NCBI RefSeq assembly: GCF_040250305.1
Contig: NZ_CP158190.1
Coordinates: 528,001 to 592,000, forward strand
Source of the DNA: Peribacillus frigoritolerans
Lineage (GTDB): Bacteria; Bacillota; Bacilli; Bacillales; DSM-1321
DNA: 64,000 nt
Direction: 5' to 3'
Shown here piece after piece: positions 24,731 through 34,191 of this stretch. Positions within the stretch are counted from its first letter, which is position 1; each line of letters begins with the position of its first letter. The notes under the pieces are model-generated. The model ran no database searches. It saw only the letters and a program-made list of their open reading frames with translations, and was not told the DNA's origin. A program made the translations under genes and the position numbers.

Positions 24731-24758
24731 AAGGCCCCTGTTGAGGCCTTTTTATTTT
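24731..24758 (+). terminator. Terminator of the lipoprotein gene
   Basis: AAGGCC / GGCCTT around an eight-base loop, followed by TTTATTTT. Confidence 0.8.
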
Positions 24759-24908
24759 GCAGTGCAGCAGCAAATTACAGGATTCGATATAATTTTATAA
24801 TTTTTGTGAAAATGTTGCCCTATTCTTATTTTCTTAAGAATTTTTTAATATTTCCTGTTTATGATTGAGTCAAGTAAAGGATAAAGGAAAATCATAGGAG
24901 GGATAAAG

Positions 24909-26144
24909 ATGGAGAATTATAATGGTGATGAGCAGGTCAGAGTGAAGGCAGAACGGAAAAAGGGAAAGTCTCTTTGGCTAACTAGCCTTGTTTCCGGAAC
25001 GGTTGCTTCTATGGTTACATCGTCTGTATTTCTATTTGGCGGGGACTTTATAGATCAAGGGAGTAGTTCAGTGAATGAGTCAACCGAAACGGCAGGTGTA
25101 CAGCAAACGGAAAGTGTTGAAAAAGATAAAAGTGTCACGGCGGAAAAGTTATCGACGAGTACTGATTCAAATGATAGGGCCGAGATGGTCGAATCAGCAT
25201 CCAAATCGATAGTCGGGGTCGTGAATTTACAGGAGATGCAAAACCAGTACCCGTACGAGCGGCAAAGCACGGAGAGCGAAACGGTTGAAAGCGGCACCGG
25301 CTCAGGGGTCATCTATAAAAAAGCTGATGGGAAAGCCTATATCATCACGAACAATCATGTTATTGAAGGAGCTAAGGAAGTCGAAATTTCATTGTATGAT
25401 GGACAAAAGGCAACGGCAGCTGTTGTAGGGGCTGATGCTTTGACGGACTTAGCGGTTTTGACAATTGATGCCTCGATGGCACCTGAGGGAATTAAATTCG
25501 GGAATTCCGATAGCATGCGTCCAGGTGAAGAAGTATTGGCAATTGGCAATCCTCTTGGACTTGATTTTTCACGATCGGTTACACAAGGGATCGTCAGTGC
25601 GACCGGACGCTCCATTTCAGTCGATACCTCGGACGGGGAGTGGGAACTTGATGTCCTTCAAACAGATGCAGCGATCAATCCCGGCAATAGCGGGGGTGCA
25701 TTGATCAACACCGCTGGGGAAGTGATCGGCATAAACAGTTTGAAGATTTCCGAAAACGGTGTGGAAGGCTTAGGGTTTGCCATACCAAGTAATGATGTGA
25801 TTCCGATTGTTACGGAGCTGATTGAAAATGGAAAAATCACGCGCCCATATTTAGGAGTCAGCTTGGCCAGTATGGAAGAACTGCCGCAATATTACATTCA
25901 AAATGTTCCAGAAGCCGTAAAGTCCGGCGTAATGGTGACGAGTATAGAAGCGGGATCGGCTGCGGCGAATGGAGGGCTTAAGCAACAGGATATCATCGTT
26001 GAGATTGATGGAACGAAAATTGATACTGCTGCAGCATTAAGGAAATACTTATATTCAGATAAGAAAATCGGCGATAAAGTAAAGGTTAAAGTATATCGAG
26101 GCACTGAAGAGAAAACGGTAACGATCACCTTGCAAAAACCATAG
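24909..26144 (+). CDS. HtrA/DegP-type serine protease with PDZ domain
   Basis: A 411-residue membrane-anchored protease. A cytosolic tail of about 20 residues and one span (LTSLVSGTVASMVTSSVFLF) are followed by a Ser/Thr-rich linker, a trypsin-like domain with catalytic His150 (TNNHVIEG), Asp180 (LTDLAVL) and Ser261 (NPGNSGGAL), and a C-terminal PDZ domain from about residue 310 (RPYLGVSLAS). HtrA proteins degrade misfolded exported proteins. Bacillus homologues are controlled by CssRS; I could not identify a CssR site. TAGGAGGGATAAAG precedes ATG. Confidence 0.96.
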   Translation: MENYNGDEQVRVKAERKKGKSLWLTSLVSGTVASMVTSSVFLFGGDFIDQGSSSVNESTETAGVQQTESVEKDKSVTAEKLSTSTDSNDRAEMVESASKSIVGVVNLQEMQNQYPYERQSTESETVESGTGSGVIYKKADGKAYIITNNHVIEGAKEVEISLYDGQKATAAVVGADALTDLAVLTIDASMAPEGIKFGNSDSMRPGEEVLAIGNPLGLDFSRSVTQGIVSATGRSISVDTSDGEWELDVLQTDAAINPGNSGGALINTAGEVIGINSLKISENGVEGLGFAIPSNDVIPIVTELIENGKITRPYLGVSLASMEELPQYYIQNVPEAVKSGVMVTSIEAGSAAANGGLKQQDIIVEIDGTKIDTAAALRKYLYSDKKIGDKVKVKVYRGTEEKTVTITLQKP

Positions 26145-26152
26145 AAAGAGGT

Positions 26153-26184
26153 AAGGCCCCTGATTATTCAACAGGGGTCTTTTA
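26153..26184 (+). terminator. Terminator of the HtrA gene
   Basis: AGGCCCCTG / CAGGGGTCTTTT around an eight-base loop with a U-run. Confidence 0.8.
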
Positions 26185-26400
26185 TTGGAAGTTTTTTTAT
26201 AGTATTCAAAAGGTTAATATCGGAAAAATAGATAGTGTATTTGCCCTGTTTTTGCAGTTTGTTCATATAGTCTTGAATACCTAAAAGTGAATGGTGGCGC
26301 CTTCTATTTGTCAAGGTTTTCATCGTGGATATGTTAAAAAATAGAAAAGATTTGACAAATTTGTGAAATGTCATAAAATAGAAAGAAAGGGGATGAAATT

Positions 26401-26715
26401 ATGGAAGCTAATCAGAAGATGTTAGATGCAGTGAAATGGGTATCGGGCACAGGTTGTGTAATCGGAATTATTATTTTTGCTTTAAGTTTCTTTGTAAGCG
26501 ATTACAATAAGGATTATATATTTACCGCTGTTGGAATCGCCATCACATTAAGCGCAGCTGCCATTTTTCTAGTTGGTATATTTTTTGTCCTGACAGAAGA
26601 AATGGTAATGAATACACATAAAGGCAAAAGAATTGAACCGGAAACGACTAAAATCATAAAAATGAAAACAAAGGCTAAAGCTCCAACAAACAGAAGTACA
26701 GAATTCAGTAACTAA
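26401..26715 (+). CDS. Small membrane protein of unknown function (104 aa)
   Basis: A 104-residue protein with two membrane spans, 'VSGTGCVIGIIIFALSFFVS' and 'TAVGIAITLSAAAIFLVGIF', and a basic cytoplasmic tail rich in Lys and Thr. AAAGGGGATGAAATT precedes ATG. It stands alone between the HtrA gene and a long gap. No family is recognised. Confidence 0.75.
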   Translation: MEANQKMLDAVKWVSGTGCVIGIIIFALSFFVSDYNKDYIFTAVGIAITLSAAAIFLVGIFFVLTEEMVMNTHKGKRIEPETTKIIKMKTKAKAPTNRSTEFSN

Positions 26716-26809
26716 AACGAGGAATATAGGGCAATATACTGTTTTTCTAAACAGAACTAGTTGTTCTTTTGCCTAACTTGCTGAATTTGAGTCAACTTGA
26801 TCTCAATCA

Positions 26810-26825
26810 ATGAATACGCTTTCAT
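26810..26825. promoter_or_regulatory. cre-like site (CcpA)
   Basis: ATGAATACGCTTTCAT matches the catabolite-responsive consensus WTGNAARCGNWWWCAW at all but one position. It lies 850 bases before qoxA and has no gene close to it. Confidence 0.5.
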
Positions 26826-26872
26826 TTTATGCATATCAGAATCGAATTACCGATTTGTTACATTTTAAACTA

Positions 26873-26927
26873 TATCCACGAGAAAAGGACACTTTTAAGA
26901 AGTCCTTTTTTCGTGGATTTTTTTCTA
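26873..26927. terminator. Long hairpin with flanking T tract
   Basis: ATCCACGAGAAAAGGAC pairs with GTCCTTTTTTCGTGGAT across a short loop; a T-run follows. Probably a terminator for the small membrane protein gene, and possibly active in both directions. Confidence 0.75.
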
Positions 26928-27658
26928 TGTACTTTTAATTAAAAATTCAAAAGGGATACAGGTATCAATATGGGGTTATAGGGCAGTGGGTTTTGCTAAA
27001 GGGGATTTGATAGAACCACTTCTACCAAGCCTATTGCTAAACGGCTGTTTTAAAAATACTGACAGGCCATAAGGATTGCGAAAGAACCCAATTTCATTTC
27101 AAACTCGTCGTTTCCTTATATATATATAATATTGACCTGTGTTGGATCATAAGGATATTGAAGCATGGAGACAATATCGTGTCCAATGTGTCTACCATTT
27201 ACCAACCTCCATGGCCGAGTGAAAAAAATCCGTTTTAAATCATGTTTTCTAACGATAAATACCTAATTGACAGGATAGGTAATATAATTCATAATCTTTA
27301 AGAGTTTTGAGGCAATATACACAGTGAATATAATGTGAAATTTTTATTTCATTATATTAGAGTAATATTAAATGGAAAGAGGATCGGTACTATCTGCAAT
27401 CCTGTACTGATAAGTGAATTTTCAAAGGCAAGATATGAAACATTTATTATATTTCATTTGCTGAAGATTTTCGAACATTTCAGTTCATTTACCATCTTCT
27501 TACTGCTCTTTAATGAACTTTATGTGACAGATGTCACTTTGTATTGTCTTTTTTTAGACTTGGGATTAATATTGGTATGTCGGGGTTTGTGAACATGGTA
27601 ACACTTTGTCCGAATAATTACCAATTGGAATTTTATTATGTAAGAAAGGGGTAGTACT
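26928..27658. other. Gap of about 730 bases before qoxA
   Basis: No gene is supported. It probably holds the qox promoter and leader. Open frames here lack ribosome sites and family signatures. Confidence 0.5.
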
Positions 27659-28588
27659 ATGAAAATAAAATGGGCTCTATTAACTATACTTTTTACTATT
27701 GCCACTGTGCTAACCGGTTGCGATAACCCATTAATGGTCTTGGACCCTAAAGGGCCGGTAGCTGCAACACAAGCAGATGTTATTATGATTTCGATATGGA
27801 CAATGGCCTTTGTCGTCCTTGTCGTTATGGTACTGTATATCTTCATGATAATGAAATATCGTGCTTCCAAACAACGTGATGATTATGAACCGCCTCATAT
27901 TGAAGGAAGTAAGGTTCTTGAAATAATTTGGGTTGCGATCCCAATTCTAATCGTCGCTTTCCTATCCGTTGTTACTGTTAAAACAACAAATGAAGTTGAG
28001 GCAACACCTAAAGGATACGGTGATCAGGAACCTTTAATTATTTATGCTTCATCTTCCAACTGGAAGTGGCATTTTAGTTATCCGGAAGAAGATATCGAAA
28101 CAGTCAACTATCTGTTTTTACCTACTAACCGACCAATTGAATTTAAACTTTACTCATTCGGTCCAATCTCAAGTTTCTGGATTCCGCAACTTGGAGGACA
28201 AAAATACGCGATGTCGGACATGGTTAATACGTTGCACTTAGCAGCTGATGTACCAGGAGAGTATATGGGTCGAAATTCAAACTTCAGTGGTTCAGGTTTT
28301 GCTCAGCAAACGTTCAACGTTAATGTACTGTCTGCAGAAGAATACGATAAGTGGGTAGATGAAATTAAAGCTACTGCTAAACCGATTACTGAGGAAAAAT
28401 TCAATGAATTATTAAAACCTGGTCATGTGGGACAATCCACTTACACTGGAACTCACTTAGAGTTTTCTCCAGCTCCTGAAGGGGAAAATGCTGGTCATGA
28501 CCACGGATCTTCTGATAAGGAAGAAAATGATTCCAAGGATTCACACGAGGAACATTCAGAACACAGCAACATGAATCATGATCACTAA
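27659..28588 (+). CDS. qoxA: Quinol oxidase subunit II (cytochrome aa3-600 type)
   Basis: A 309-residue subunit II of a haem-copper quinol oxidase. It has a lipoprotein signal with Cys21 (VLTGC), two membrane spans and a cupredoxin domain ('NWKWHFSYPEEDIETVNYLF', 'SSFWIPQLGGQKYAM'). The Cys/His ligands of the CuA centre are absent, so the electron donor is menaquinol and not cytochrome c. The last 30 residues are unusually rich in His, Asp, Glu and Ser and may bind metal. AAGAAAGGGG precedes the ATG. First gene of qoxABCD. Confidence 0.95.
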   Translation: MKIKWALLTILFTIATVLTGCDNPLMVLDPKGPVAATQADVIMISIWTMAFVVLVVMVLYIFMIMKYRASKQRDDYEPPHIEGSKVLEIIWVAIPILIVAFLSVVTVKTTNEVEATPKGYGDQEPLIIYASSSNWKWHFSYPEEDIETVNYLFLPTNRPIEFKLYSFGPISSFWIPQLGGQKYAMSDMVNTLHLAADVPGEYMGRNSNFSGSGFAQQTFNVNVLSAEEYDKWVDEIKATAKPITEEKFNELLKPGHVGQSTYTGTHLEFSPAPEGENAGHDHGSSDKEENDSKDSHEEHSEHSNMNHDH

Positions 28589-28661
28589 GAATTAATTTCG
28601 TTCGATAAAACAACTAGGTTTACAAGATAAGGAATATTTTCCTGAAAGGAGTCACAAAAGT

Positions 28662-30608
28662 ATGGATTACTTTGATCGATTTGCCGTACCTCATCCAAGT
28701 CCTGCGATTTATGCATCCATGGTTGCCATTGGTTTAACCATGATTGCGGTTGTTGCCGGAATTACCTATTTTAAAAAATGGGGTTACTTATGGCGTGAGT
28801 GGTTAACAACGGTTGACCATAAACGTATTGGTATCATGTACATCTTGGCAGCACTGCTTATGCTTTTCCGTGGTGGCGTCGATGCTCTTATGATGCGTGC
28901 TCAAACGGCTATTCCAGATAACGGTCTTTTGGATGGACAGCATTATAATGAGGTATTTACAACACACGGGGTCGTCATGATCCTGTTCATGGCTATGCCA
29001 TTTATCATTGGGTTAATGAACATTGTCACACCATTGCAAATTGGAGCGCGTGACGTAGCATTCCCACGTCTGAACGCAGTAAGCTTCTGGTTATTCTTCA
29101 TGGGGGCAATGCTATTTAACATCTCTTTCGTAGTCGGTGGTTCTCCTGATGCAGGTTGGACATCTTACTTCCCGCTGGCAAGTAACGATTTCAGTGAATC
29201 AGTAGGTTCGAACTATTACGCGATTGCAATTCAAATAGCTGGTATCGGTACATTACTGACTGGTATCAACTTTATCGTAACAATCTTGAAAATGAGAGCA
29301 CCTGGCATGAACTTAATGAAAATGCCAATGTTCACATGGTCTATCTTGATCACAAACTTCATTATCGTTTTCGCTTTCCCTGTATTGACAGTGGCACTTG
29401 CGTTGATGACAATGGATCGTCTATTCGGAACTCAATTCTTTACGATGGCCAATGGCGGTAGCGATATGCTTTGGGCGAACTTGTTCTGGGTTTGGGGACA
29501 TCCTGAAGTTTATATAGTAATCCTTCCGGCTTTCGGTATTTACAGTGAAATCATTTCGACATTTGCACGTCGTAACCTGTACGGGTATAATTCGATGGTT
29601 ATCTCCATGGTAGCTATTTCTACTCTATCTTTCATTGTATGGGCTCACCATTTCTATACAATGGGTCACGGTGCAATGGTTAATGGTATCTTCTCGATTA
29701 CCACGATGGCAATTGCCGTCCCGACCGGTGTTAAGATTTTCAACTGGTTGTTCACACTTTGGAAAGGTAAAATCGTGTTTACCGTTCCTATGCTATACTC
29801 TTTAGCTTTCATTCCGATTTTCACGCTCGGTGGGGTAACAGGGGTTATGCTTGCAATGGCAAGTGCTGACTACCAATACCATAATACAATGTTCTTAGTA
29901 GCTCACTTCCACTACGTTTTAATCCCTGGTACTGTATTTGCCGTACTTGCTGGTTTTACGTACTGGTGGCCAAAAATGTTCGGTTTCATGTTGAGCGAAA
30001 AAATTGGGAAATGGTCGTTCTGGTTCATTACAATCGGCTTTAATGTAACATTCTTCCCGATGTTCATCACTGGTTTAGATGGGCAGGCACGTCGTATGTA
30101 TACGTACTCTGAATCAACAGGGTATGGTCCATTGAATATGCTCTCTTTCGTTGGAGCGATTGGCTTGGCAATAGGTTTTGCACTTATTGTGTACAATATC
30201 TATTGGAGCACTCGTTATGCGTCAAGAAATATTTCAAACGATCCATGGGATGCACGTTCACTAGAGTGGGCTACACATACACCAATTCCTGAATATAACT
30301 TTGCAATTGTGCCAACAGTTGATTCTACAGAAGCTTTCTGGGATTCAAAGAAAAAAGGCTTTAAGTTATTTGGCGGTAAAGTAGAAAAGATCCATATGCC
30401 AAATAACAGTGGTGTGCCGTTTATCATGAGCTGTATCTTCTTCGTTTGGGGCTTTGCGATGGTATTCAGCATGTGGATCATTGCAATCATTGCAACGATC
30501 GGTATCTTTGCTTGTATGATTCACCGTTCATTCGAAAAAGATCACGGACGTTATATCTCTGTTGAAGAGATCGAAGAAACTGAAAATAAATTGCGAGGTG
30601 CTAAGTAA
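28662..30608 (+). CDS. qoxB: Quinol oxidase subunit I
   Basis: A 648-residue catalytic subunit with about 14-15 spans. It shows the haem-copper motifs: '[20 protein letters not shown]' (CuB His and the cross-linked His-Tyr), '[10 protein letters not shown]' (CuB His pair), '[12 protein letters not shown]' (haem ligands) and '[15 protein letters not shown]'. It reduces O2 to water and pumps protons. AAAGGAG precedes ATG. Its stop codon overlaps the qoxC start by one base. Confidence 0.97.
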   Translation: MDYFDRFAVPHPSPAIYASMVAIGLTMIAVVAGITYFKKWGYLWREWLTTVDHKRIGIMYILAALLMLFRGGVDALMMRAQTAIPDNGLLDGQHYNEVFTTHGVVMILFMAMPFIIGLMNIVTPLQIGARDVAFPRLNAVSFWLFFMGAMLFNISFVVGGSPDAGWTSYFPLASNDFSESVGSNYYAIAIQIAGIGTLLTGINFIVTILKMRAPGMNLMKMPMFTWSILITNFIIVFAFPVLTVALALMTMDRLFGTQFFTMANGGSDMLWANLFWVWGHPEVYIVILPAFGIYSEIISTFARRNLYGYNSMVISMVAISTLSFIVWAHHFYTMGHGAMVNGIFSITTMAIAVPTGVKIFNWLFTLWKGKIVFTVPMLYSLAFIPIFTLGGVTGVMLAMASADYQYHNTMFLVAHFHYVLIPGTVFAVLAGFTYWWPKMFGFMLSEKIGKWSFWFITIGFNVTFFPMFITGLDGQARRMYTYSESTGYGPLNMLSFVGAIGLAIGFALIVYNIYWSTRYASRNISNDPWDARSLEWATHTPIPEYNFAIVPTVDSTEAFWDSKKKGFKLFGGKVEKIHMPNNSGVPFIMSCIFFVWGFAMVFSMWIIAIIATIGIFACMIHRSFEKDHGRYISVEEIEETENKLRGAK

Positions 30609-31204
30609 TGAAAATAGATAACTCGCTGCCACTAGAATATAGCACGGAAGAAAATCGCTTAAAGATTTTTGGATTCTGGATTTTCCTAGGAGCAGAAATA
30701 GCTCTTTTCGCTACACTGTTCGCCACTTATTTTGTATTGGTTGATGGAACTGGAAATGGTCCAACAGGGGAACATCTTTTTAAACTCCCAACCCTGATGT
30801 TCCAAACAATCTTTCTTTTAACAAGTAGTTTTACCATAGGTCTTGGAATCAATGCAATGAGACTTGGCAGACAGAAAGCAACGATTGGTTTCTTCATTAT
30901 CACCCTTATTCTTGGTTTAGGCTTCTTGGGAGTCGAAATTTATGAATTCGTGGAGTATGTACATGAAGGAGCAACCATTCAAACAAGTGCTTTCTTATCT
31001 AGTTTGTTTACATTACTAGGTACGCATGGAGCTCACGTTACACTTGGTTTATTCTGGGGAACCTTCATCGTCATGCAGATCAAAAAGCGCGGTATGACTC
31101 CAGAAACAACAAACAAGGCTTTCATCTTTTCACTTTACTGGCATTTCTTGGACGTTGTCTGGATTTTCATCTTCAGTTTCGTCTATCTGAAAGGAATGAT
31201 GTAA
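30608..31204 (+). CDS. qoxC: Quinol oxidase subunit III
   Basis: A 198-residue subunit III with five spans: 'IFGFWIFLGAEIALFATLFA', 'MFQTIFLLTSSFTIGLGINA', 'LGTHGAHVTLGLFWGTFI' and a final 'HFLDVVWIFIFSFVYLKGMM'. It overlaps qoxB by one base (TAATG) and lies one base before qoxD, so translation is coupled. Confidence 0.96.
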   Translation: MKIDNSLPLEYSTEENRLKIFGFWIFLGAEIALFATLFATYFVLVDGTGNGPTGEHLFKLPTLMFQTIFLLTSSFTIGLGINAMRLGRQKATIGFFIITLILGLGFLGVEIYEFVEYVHEGATIQTSAFLSSLFTLLGTHGAHVTLGLFWGTFIVMQIKKRGMTPETTNKAFIFSLYWHFLDVVWIFIFSFVYLKGMM

Positions 31205-31205
31205 T

Positions 31206-31490
31206 ATGAAAGAATTATTCCCACGGGGCCAAGTTATGGGATTTGCGTTTTCTCTAGTCCTGACTTTGGTCGCACTATCAGTTATCATGTTTGATCTCTC
31301 ACTGAAAATGGCCATGATCATCCTGCTTGTTACAGCTTTCATGCAAGCTGCACTGCAATTAGTTATGTTCATGCACGCAGGTGAGTCTGAAGATAAAGCA
31401 TCGATTTACACAAACGTTTATTATGGATTGTTCGTTGCATTGGTTACAATTTTCGGTACAATGCTAACAATGATTTGGGGATATCAATAA
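31206..31490 (+). CDS. qoxD: Quinol oxidase subunit IV
   Basis: A 94-residue protein with three spans, as expected of QoxD/CyoD: 'MGFAFSLVLTLVALSVIMFD', 'MAMIILLVTAFMQAALQLVM' with the conserved MFMHAGE end, and 'GLFVALVTIFGTMLTMIWGY'. It assists assembly of the oxidase. It ends the operon and is followed by a strong terminator. Confidence 0.95.
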   Translation: MKELFPRGQVMGFAFSLVLTLVALSVIMFDLSLKMAMIILLVTAFMQAALQLVMFMHAGESEDKASIYTNVYYGLFVALVTIFGTMLTMIWGYQ

Positions 31491-31505
31491 TCGATTCCGG
31501 AAAAG

Positions 31506-31535
31506 CTGGGCGTCTTGATGACGCCCAGTTTTTTT
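31506..31535 (+). terminator. Terminator of qoxABCD
   Basis: CTGGGCGTC / GACGCCCAG around a five-base loop, then T7. Confidence 0.95.
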
Positions 31536-31766
31536 GTATTTTAATAAGTATAAATTTGTTAAGAAGGATGTGGATGAAATCTTTTGTTTAGTATAACCAT
31601 TTCGGAACATTATATTTATTAAGGGGAAATTGCGTTTAAGTACAATGTTTTACCAAAGTAAAACGTTAATAGAACGGACACATCTTCTAAGAAAAACTGC
31701 CAGCCCTATTGATATAATAAGTTATATAAGAAAGAAATAATTTATAAATGTAGCGGAGATGATGAA

Positions 31767-32216
31767 TTGACATTGCCGGTTTTGATTTTGACAATTATCT
31801 TAAGTTTGTTAAAAATATTGGTTTCCTGTCTTCCAACCGATGCTGTTAATTGGATTATCAGCAAATTTAAAATACACTCAGAAATTAGTGGCGGGAATGC
31901 GATCGTATCCTTTGACGGAAAACGTTTGGAAGGTGAAGAAAAAATTCAAGTTATTAATCATTTTAATAACGCCAGATTTTTGAAGAAAAATCATATATTC
32001 CCGGGTAACGAGCAATTATTTTTACATCCAGAGGACAGTGGGACTCCATTAGTCATTGATACTAAAAAAGGCAAAATTGATGTTAAGTTATTTGTGTACA
32101 TTTACAATGACCACGTGGATGTAGTTAATCAATACAAGAAGAAACTCATTTCTTATAGTCTGTTTTCCGATAGCCTTCAAGAACGTTCCGTGCCATTAAT
32201 AAGTAACTTAGCTTAA
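31767..32216 (+). CDS. YfmQ-family protein
   Basis: A 149-residue protein that resembles B. subtilis YfmQ. It has an N-terminal span (LPVLILTIILSLLKILVSCL) and a conserved body with 'NWIISKFKIHSEISGGNA', 'VINHFNNARFLKKNHIFPG' and 'EQLFLHPEDSGTPLVIDTKK'. The start codon is TTG at 31767, 8 bases after GGAG. The function of the family is unknown. It is monocistronic. Confidence 0.82.
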   Translation: MTLPVLILTIILSLLKILVSCLPTDAVNWIISKFKIHSEISGGNAIVSFDGKRLEGEEKIQVINHFNNARFLKKNHIFPGNEQLFLHPEDSGTPLVIDTKKGKIDVKLFVYIYNDHVDVVNQYKKKLISYSLFSDSLQERSVPLISNLA

Positions 32217-32240
32217 AAGAACCAAAAATCAATTATTATC

Positions 32241-32430
32241 AAGTTTGTAGACAAAAGGGGTTCTATCTAAATTTTAAAGCAAAGTTGATTGGAACGGAGG
32301 GTACGAGACTCCTGCGGGAAAAGCGAGTCCAAGGGAGACCCCGCAGGCGCAAAGGTGCCGCGGAGGCTCCCGGACCGCCCGCGGAAAGCGAGTGCCTGGA
32401 GTGGAAATTAACGTTTAAATTGTCTACAGC
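32241..32430 (+). repeat. Dispersed structured repeat, copy 1
   Basis: The element begins near GTTTGTAGACAAAAGGGG, passes AAAGTTGATTGGAAC, then a GC-rich core with two stems (CCTGCGGG / CCCCGCAGG and CCGCGG / CCGCGG), and ends near GTGGAAATTAACGTTT. Related copies lie at 36604-36776 (same orientation) and 60068-60305 (opposite). The core can be read as a protein (MIGTEGTRLLREKRVQGRPR), but the repeated structure and absence of a ribosome site argue against coding. This type of GC-rich intergenic repeat is common in Bacillaceae. Confidence 0.85.
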
Positions 32431-32626
32431 TGAGACGGTCTTTAAAAGACCATTTCAATTGGATATTTTTTCATTATAAAAAATTCTAGTACACAAACTG
32501 ACAACTTAATTTTAGTATCTTTTGAAAAAAACAATTAAAAGTGTATTTTTTAATAGGAGGGAATTGCTGCAAGAGGGTCTTTAATCGTGCATATGAAAAA
32601 TATTTTGGATATTATTTAATGGTAAT

Positions 32627-32662
32627 AAAAAAGCAGGTATCTATTACGATGCCTGCTTTTTT
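32627..32662 (-). terminator. Terminator of the 44-aa gene
   Basis: AAAAAAGCAGGTAT / ATGCCTGCTTTTTT around an eight-base loop, overlapping the stop codon. The left A tract gives the U-run for the minus strand. Confidence 0.85.
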
Positions 32663-32795
32663 ATGCTTTCCATTGCTTTTCAACTTGATGAAGGGCTTGT
32701 TGTAAAATTACTTCATGATCTGTACCCGGTTTAGTAAGGACGTTAGTTTGATAAGATTTTCCTTGGAAATCAACTGTTACTGTAACTTTTACCAT
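32661..32795 (-). CDS. Small BA3454-like stress-response family protein (44 aa)
   Basis: A 44-residue protein starting MVKVTVTVDFQGKSYQTNVL and ending LHQVEKQWKA: a beta-hairpin followed by a helix. It resembles the small BA3454-type proteins of bacilli, described as stress-response proteins. GGAAAG lies 7 bases upstream of the ATG at 32795, and a terminator overlaps the stop. A longer in-frame extension to 32918 has no ribosome site. Confidence 0.7.
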   Translation of the reverse strand: MVKVTVTVDFQGKSYQTNVLTKPGTDHEVILQQALHQVEKQWKA

Positions 32796-32950
32796 TATGC
32801 ATCTTTCCTTTCTTGATTCAGAATTAAATGAGGTGGTTGTACCTATTTCTTTTATACCCATGGCAGAAGAATAATCAAACATTTCAAAAGCAGTAAAATT
32901 GAAAGAATTAATATTCAAAATTATCTGATATTTTTATGGATGTGTCAACA

Positions 32951-32968
32951 TTTTTTTTTTTTTTTTTT
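32951..32968. repeat. T18 homopolymer
   Basis: A run of 18 T residues in the gap between the 44-aa gene and the EamA transporter gene. It is probably length-variable. Confidence 0.9.
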
Positions 32969-33051
32969 GACCTGCCCCATTTCCCGTTTAAATAGAAAAT
33001 GACCTGGCTTGTACACATGACAGCCAGGTTGTTTTTGTAAACGAACTATAT

Positions 33052-33888
33052 TCATATTTTAGTTAAAATAATACCGATTAATGCTGCAAGAACACCGGCA
33101 ATTTGATAGGTTTTTAGTTTTTCCTTGAATAAATAACATCCAGCGAATACGACAACTAAACAGTTCAGGCTGACGACAGGGAAAATGATGCTTGCAATCC
33201 CGGTGTTCAATGCAAAGAAATAACATCCATAGCCTATCATGCTTAAAAAACCTACTAAGGAACCGATTTTGACTTCCTTTAGCTTGATTTTTTCTTTTTT
33301 AAAGGCCAGAGCTGAAAGAAGATAAAGCATTCCGCCTCCATACATTGATACAAGGATATCAAGGGAGTTTAAATGAAGACGTGTTGATGTCGTCATTAGA
33401 ATTCCGAGCACACCAAATGATAAGATGGAGAATAATGTGTGCATGATCCAAGGGACATATTGATGGTTACCTTTGGCGTTAGGTGTATACTGGATAACTA
33501 ATGTAGCGAGAAACATGCAGACGATTCCACTCCACTGCAAGGAAGAAATATGTTCGTGAAAAATTAAAGCTGCACAGAGTATGGGGAATATTGCATTCGC
33601 TGCGATTAATGGTGATGTCAAGCTTGCCGGCCCTTTTTCAAAGGCGCTTGCCATCTGGATGTTACCATTAGCGTTCAGTACACCAATTGCTGCACCAAGC
33701 ATGATGGACAGCCAGTTCAGCTGTAAACCATCCATAAATACTCCATAAATAATGGACAAAATAAAAGCTGAAAAATAAAAGAAAAATTGGATATGTATCT
33801 TGGAATATCCTTTTCCGCTGCTCCATTTGAAAATGCTGTTATTGATTCCGAAACATAAGCTTGTGATGAGTGCTGCAAAAATCCACAT
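33052..33888 (-). CDS. EamA/DMT-family transporter
   Basis: A 278-residue protein with ten spans in two EamA halves, from MWIFAALITSLCFGINNSIF to VLAALIGIILTKI. Characteristic helices are 'MLGAAIGVLNANGNIQMAS', 'SSLQWSGIVCMFLATLVIQY' and 'FPVVSLNCLVVVFAGCYLFK'. The substrate is unknown. It differs in sequence from the other EamA protein at 6305-7204. A ribosome site AAAGAAGAG precedes ATG. Confidence 0.88.
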   Translation of the reverse strand: MWIFAALITSLCFGINNSIFKWSSGKGYSKIHIQFFFYFSAFILSIIYGVFMDGLQLNWLSIMLGAAIGVLNANGNIQMASAFEKGPASLTSPLIAANAIFPILCAALIFHEHISSLQWSGIVCMFLATLVIQYTPNAKGNHQYVPWIMHTLFSILSFGVLGILMTTSTRLHLNSLDILVSMYGGGMLYLLSALAFKKEKIKLKEVKIGSLVGFLSMIGYGCYFFALNTGIASIIFPVVSLNCLVVVFAGCYLFKEKLKTYQIAGVLAALIGIILTKI

Positions 33889-34042
33889 GTGTATATTCTC
33901 TTCTTTCTTATAGGTTGAACTGCTTTTTCCATTTTAAACTGAATATATAAAGGAATCAAACCCAATTTAAGAGAGTTGCATTGACAGATTGACTATTTTT
34001 TTTTATATTTACTAAGACAATTTTAAAATATTTCCCGATAAA

Positions 34043-34133
34043 CGGGAGAGGTTCATAGCATCACCCTCTTAAAAAAACTATGGCTTTGATATTTTTCGCG
34101 AATCAACCATATCTTTGAGGAGATATGGTTTTT
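34043..34133 (+). ncRNA. preQ1-I riboswitch with terminator
   Basis: The aptamer at about 34043-34081 reads GGAGAGGTTCATAGC, then ATCACCCTCTTAAAAAAAC, matching the preQ1 class I pattern (P1 stem GAGAGG with CCCTCT and the A-rich pseudoknot tail). A terminator follows at 34105-34133 (AACCATATCTT / AGATATGGTTTTT). Binding of the queuosine precursor preQ1 should lower expression of queF just downstream. Confidence 0.93.
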
Positions 34134-34191
34134 GTTATATAGAGGCCCATTTTATGAATCTCCCTGAAACGTGGGATTAGGAGGACTTTTC

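Noticed and set aside
26168..26374. 68-residue minus-strand frame with NRRRHHSLLGIQ, vaguely like the end of an IS3-type transposase
   Set aside because: No ribosome site, no catalytic motif, and the similarity is too short to support a transposon remnant.
27335..27592. 85-residue hydrophobic frame before qoxA
   Set aside because: No ribosome site; the composition follows from A/T-rich DNA.
32285..32479. Arg/Pro-rich 64-residue frame in repeat copy 1
   Set aside because: The same reading occurs in the other element copies with changes that ignore codon positions; the DNA is conserved as a folded repeat and there is no ribosome site.
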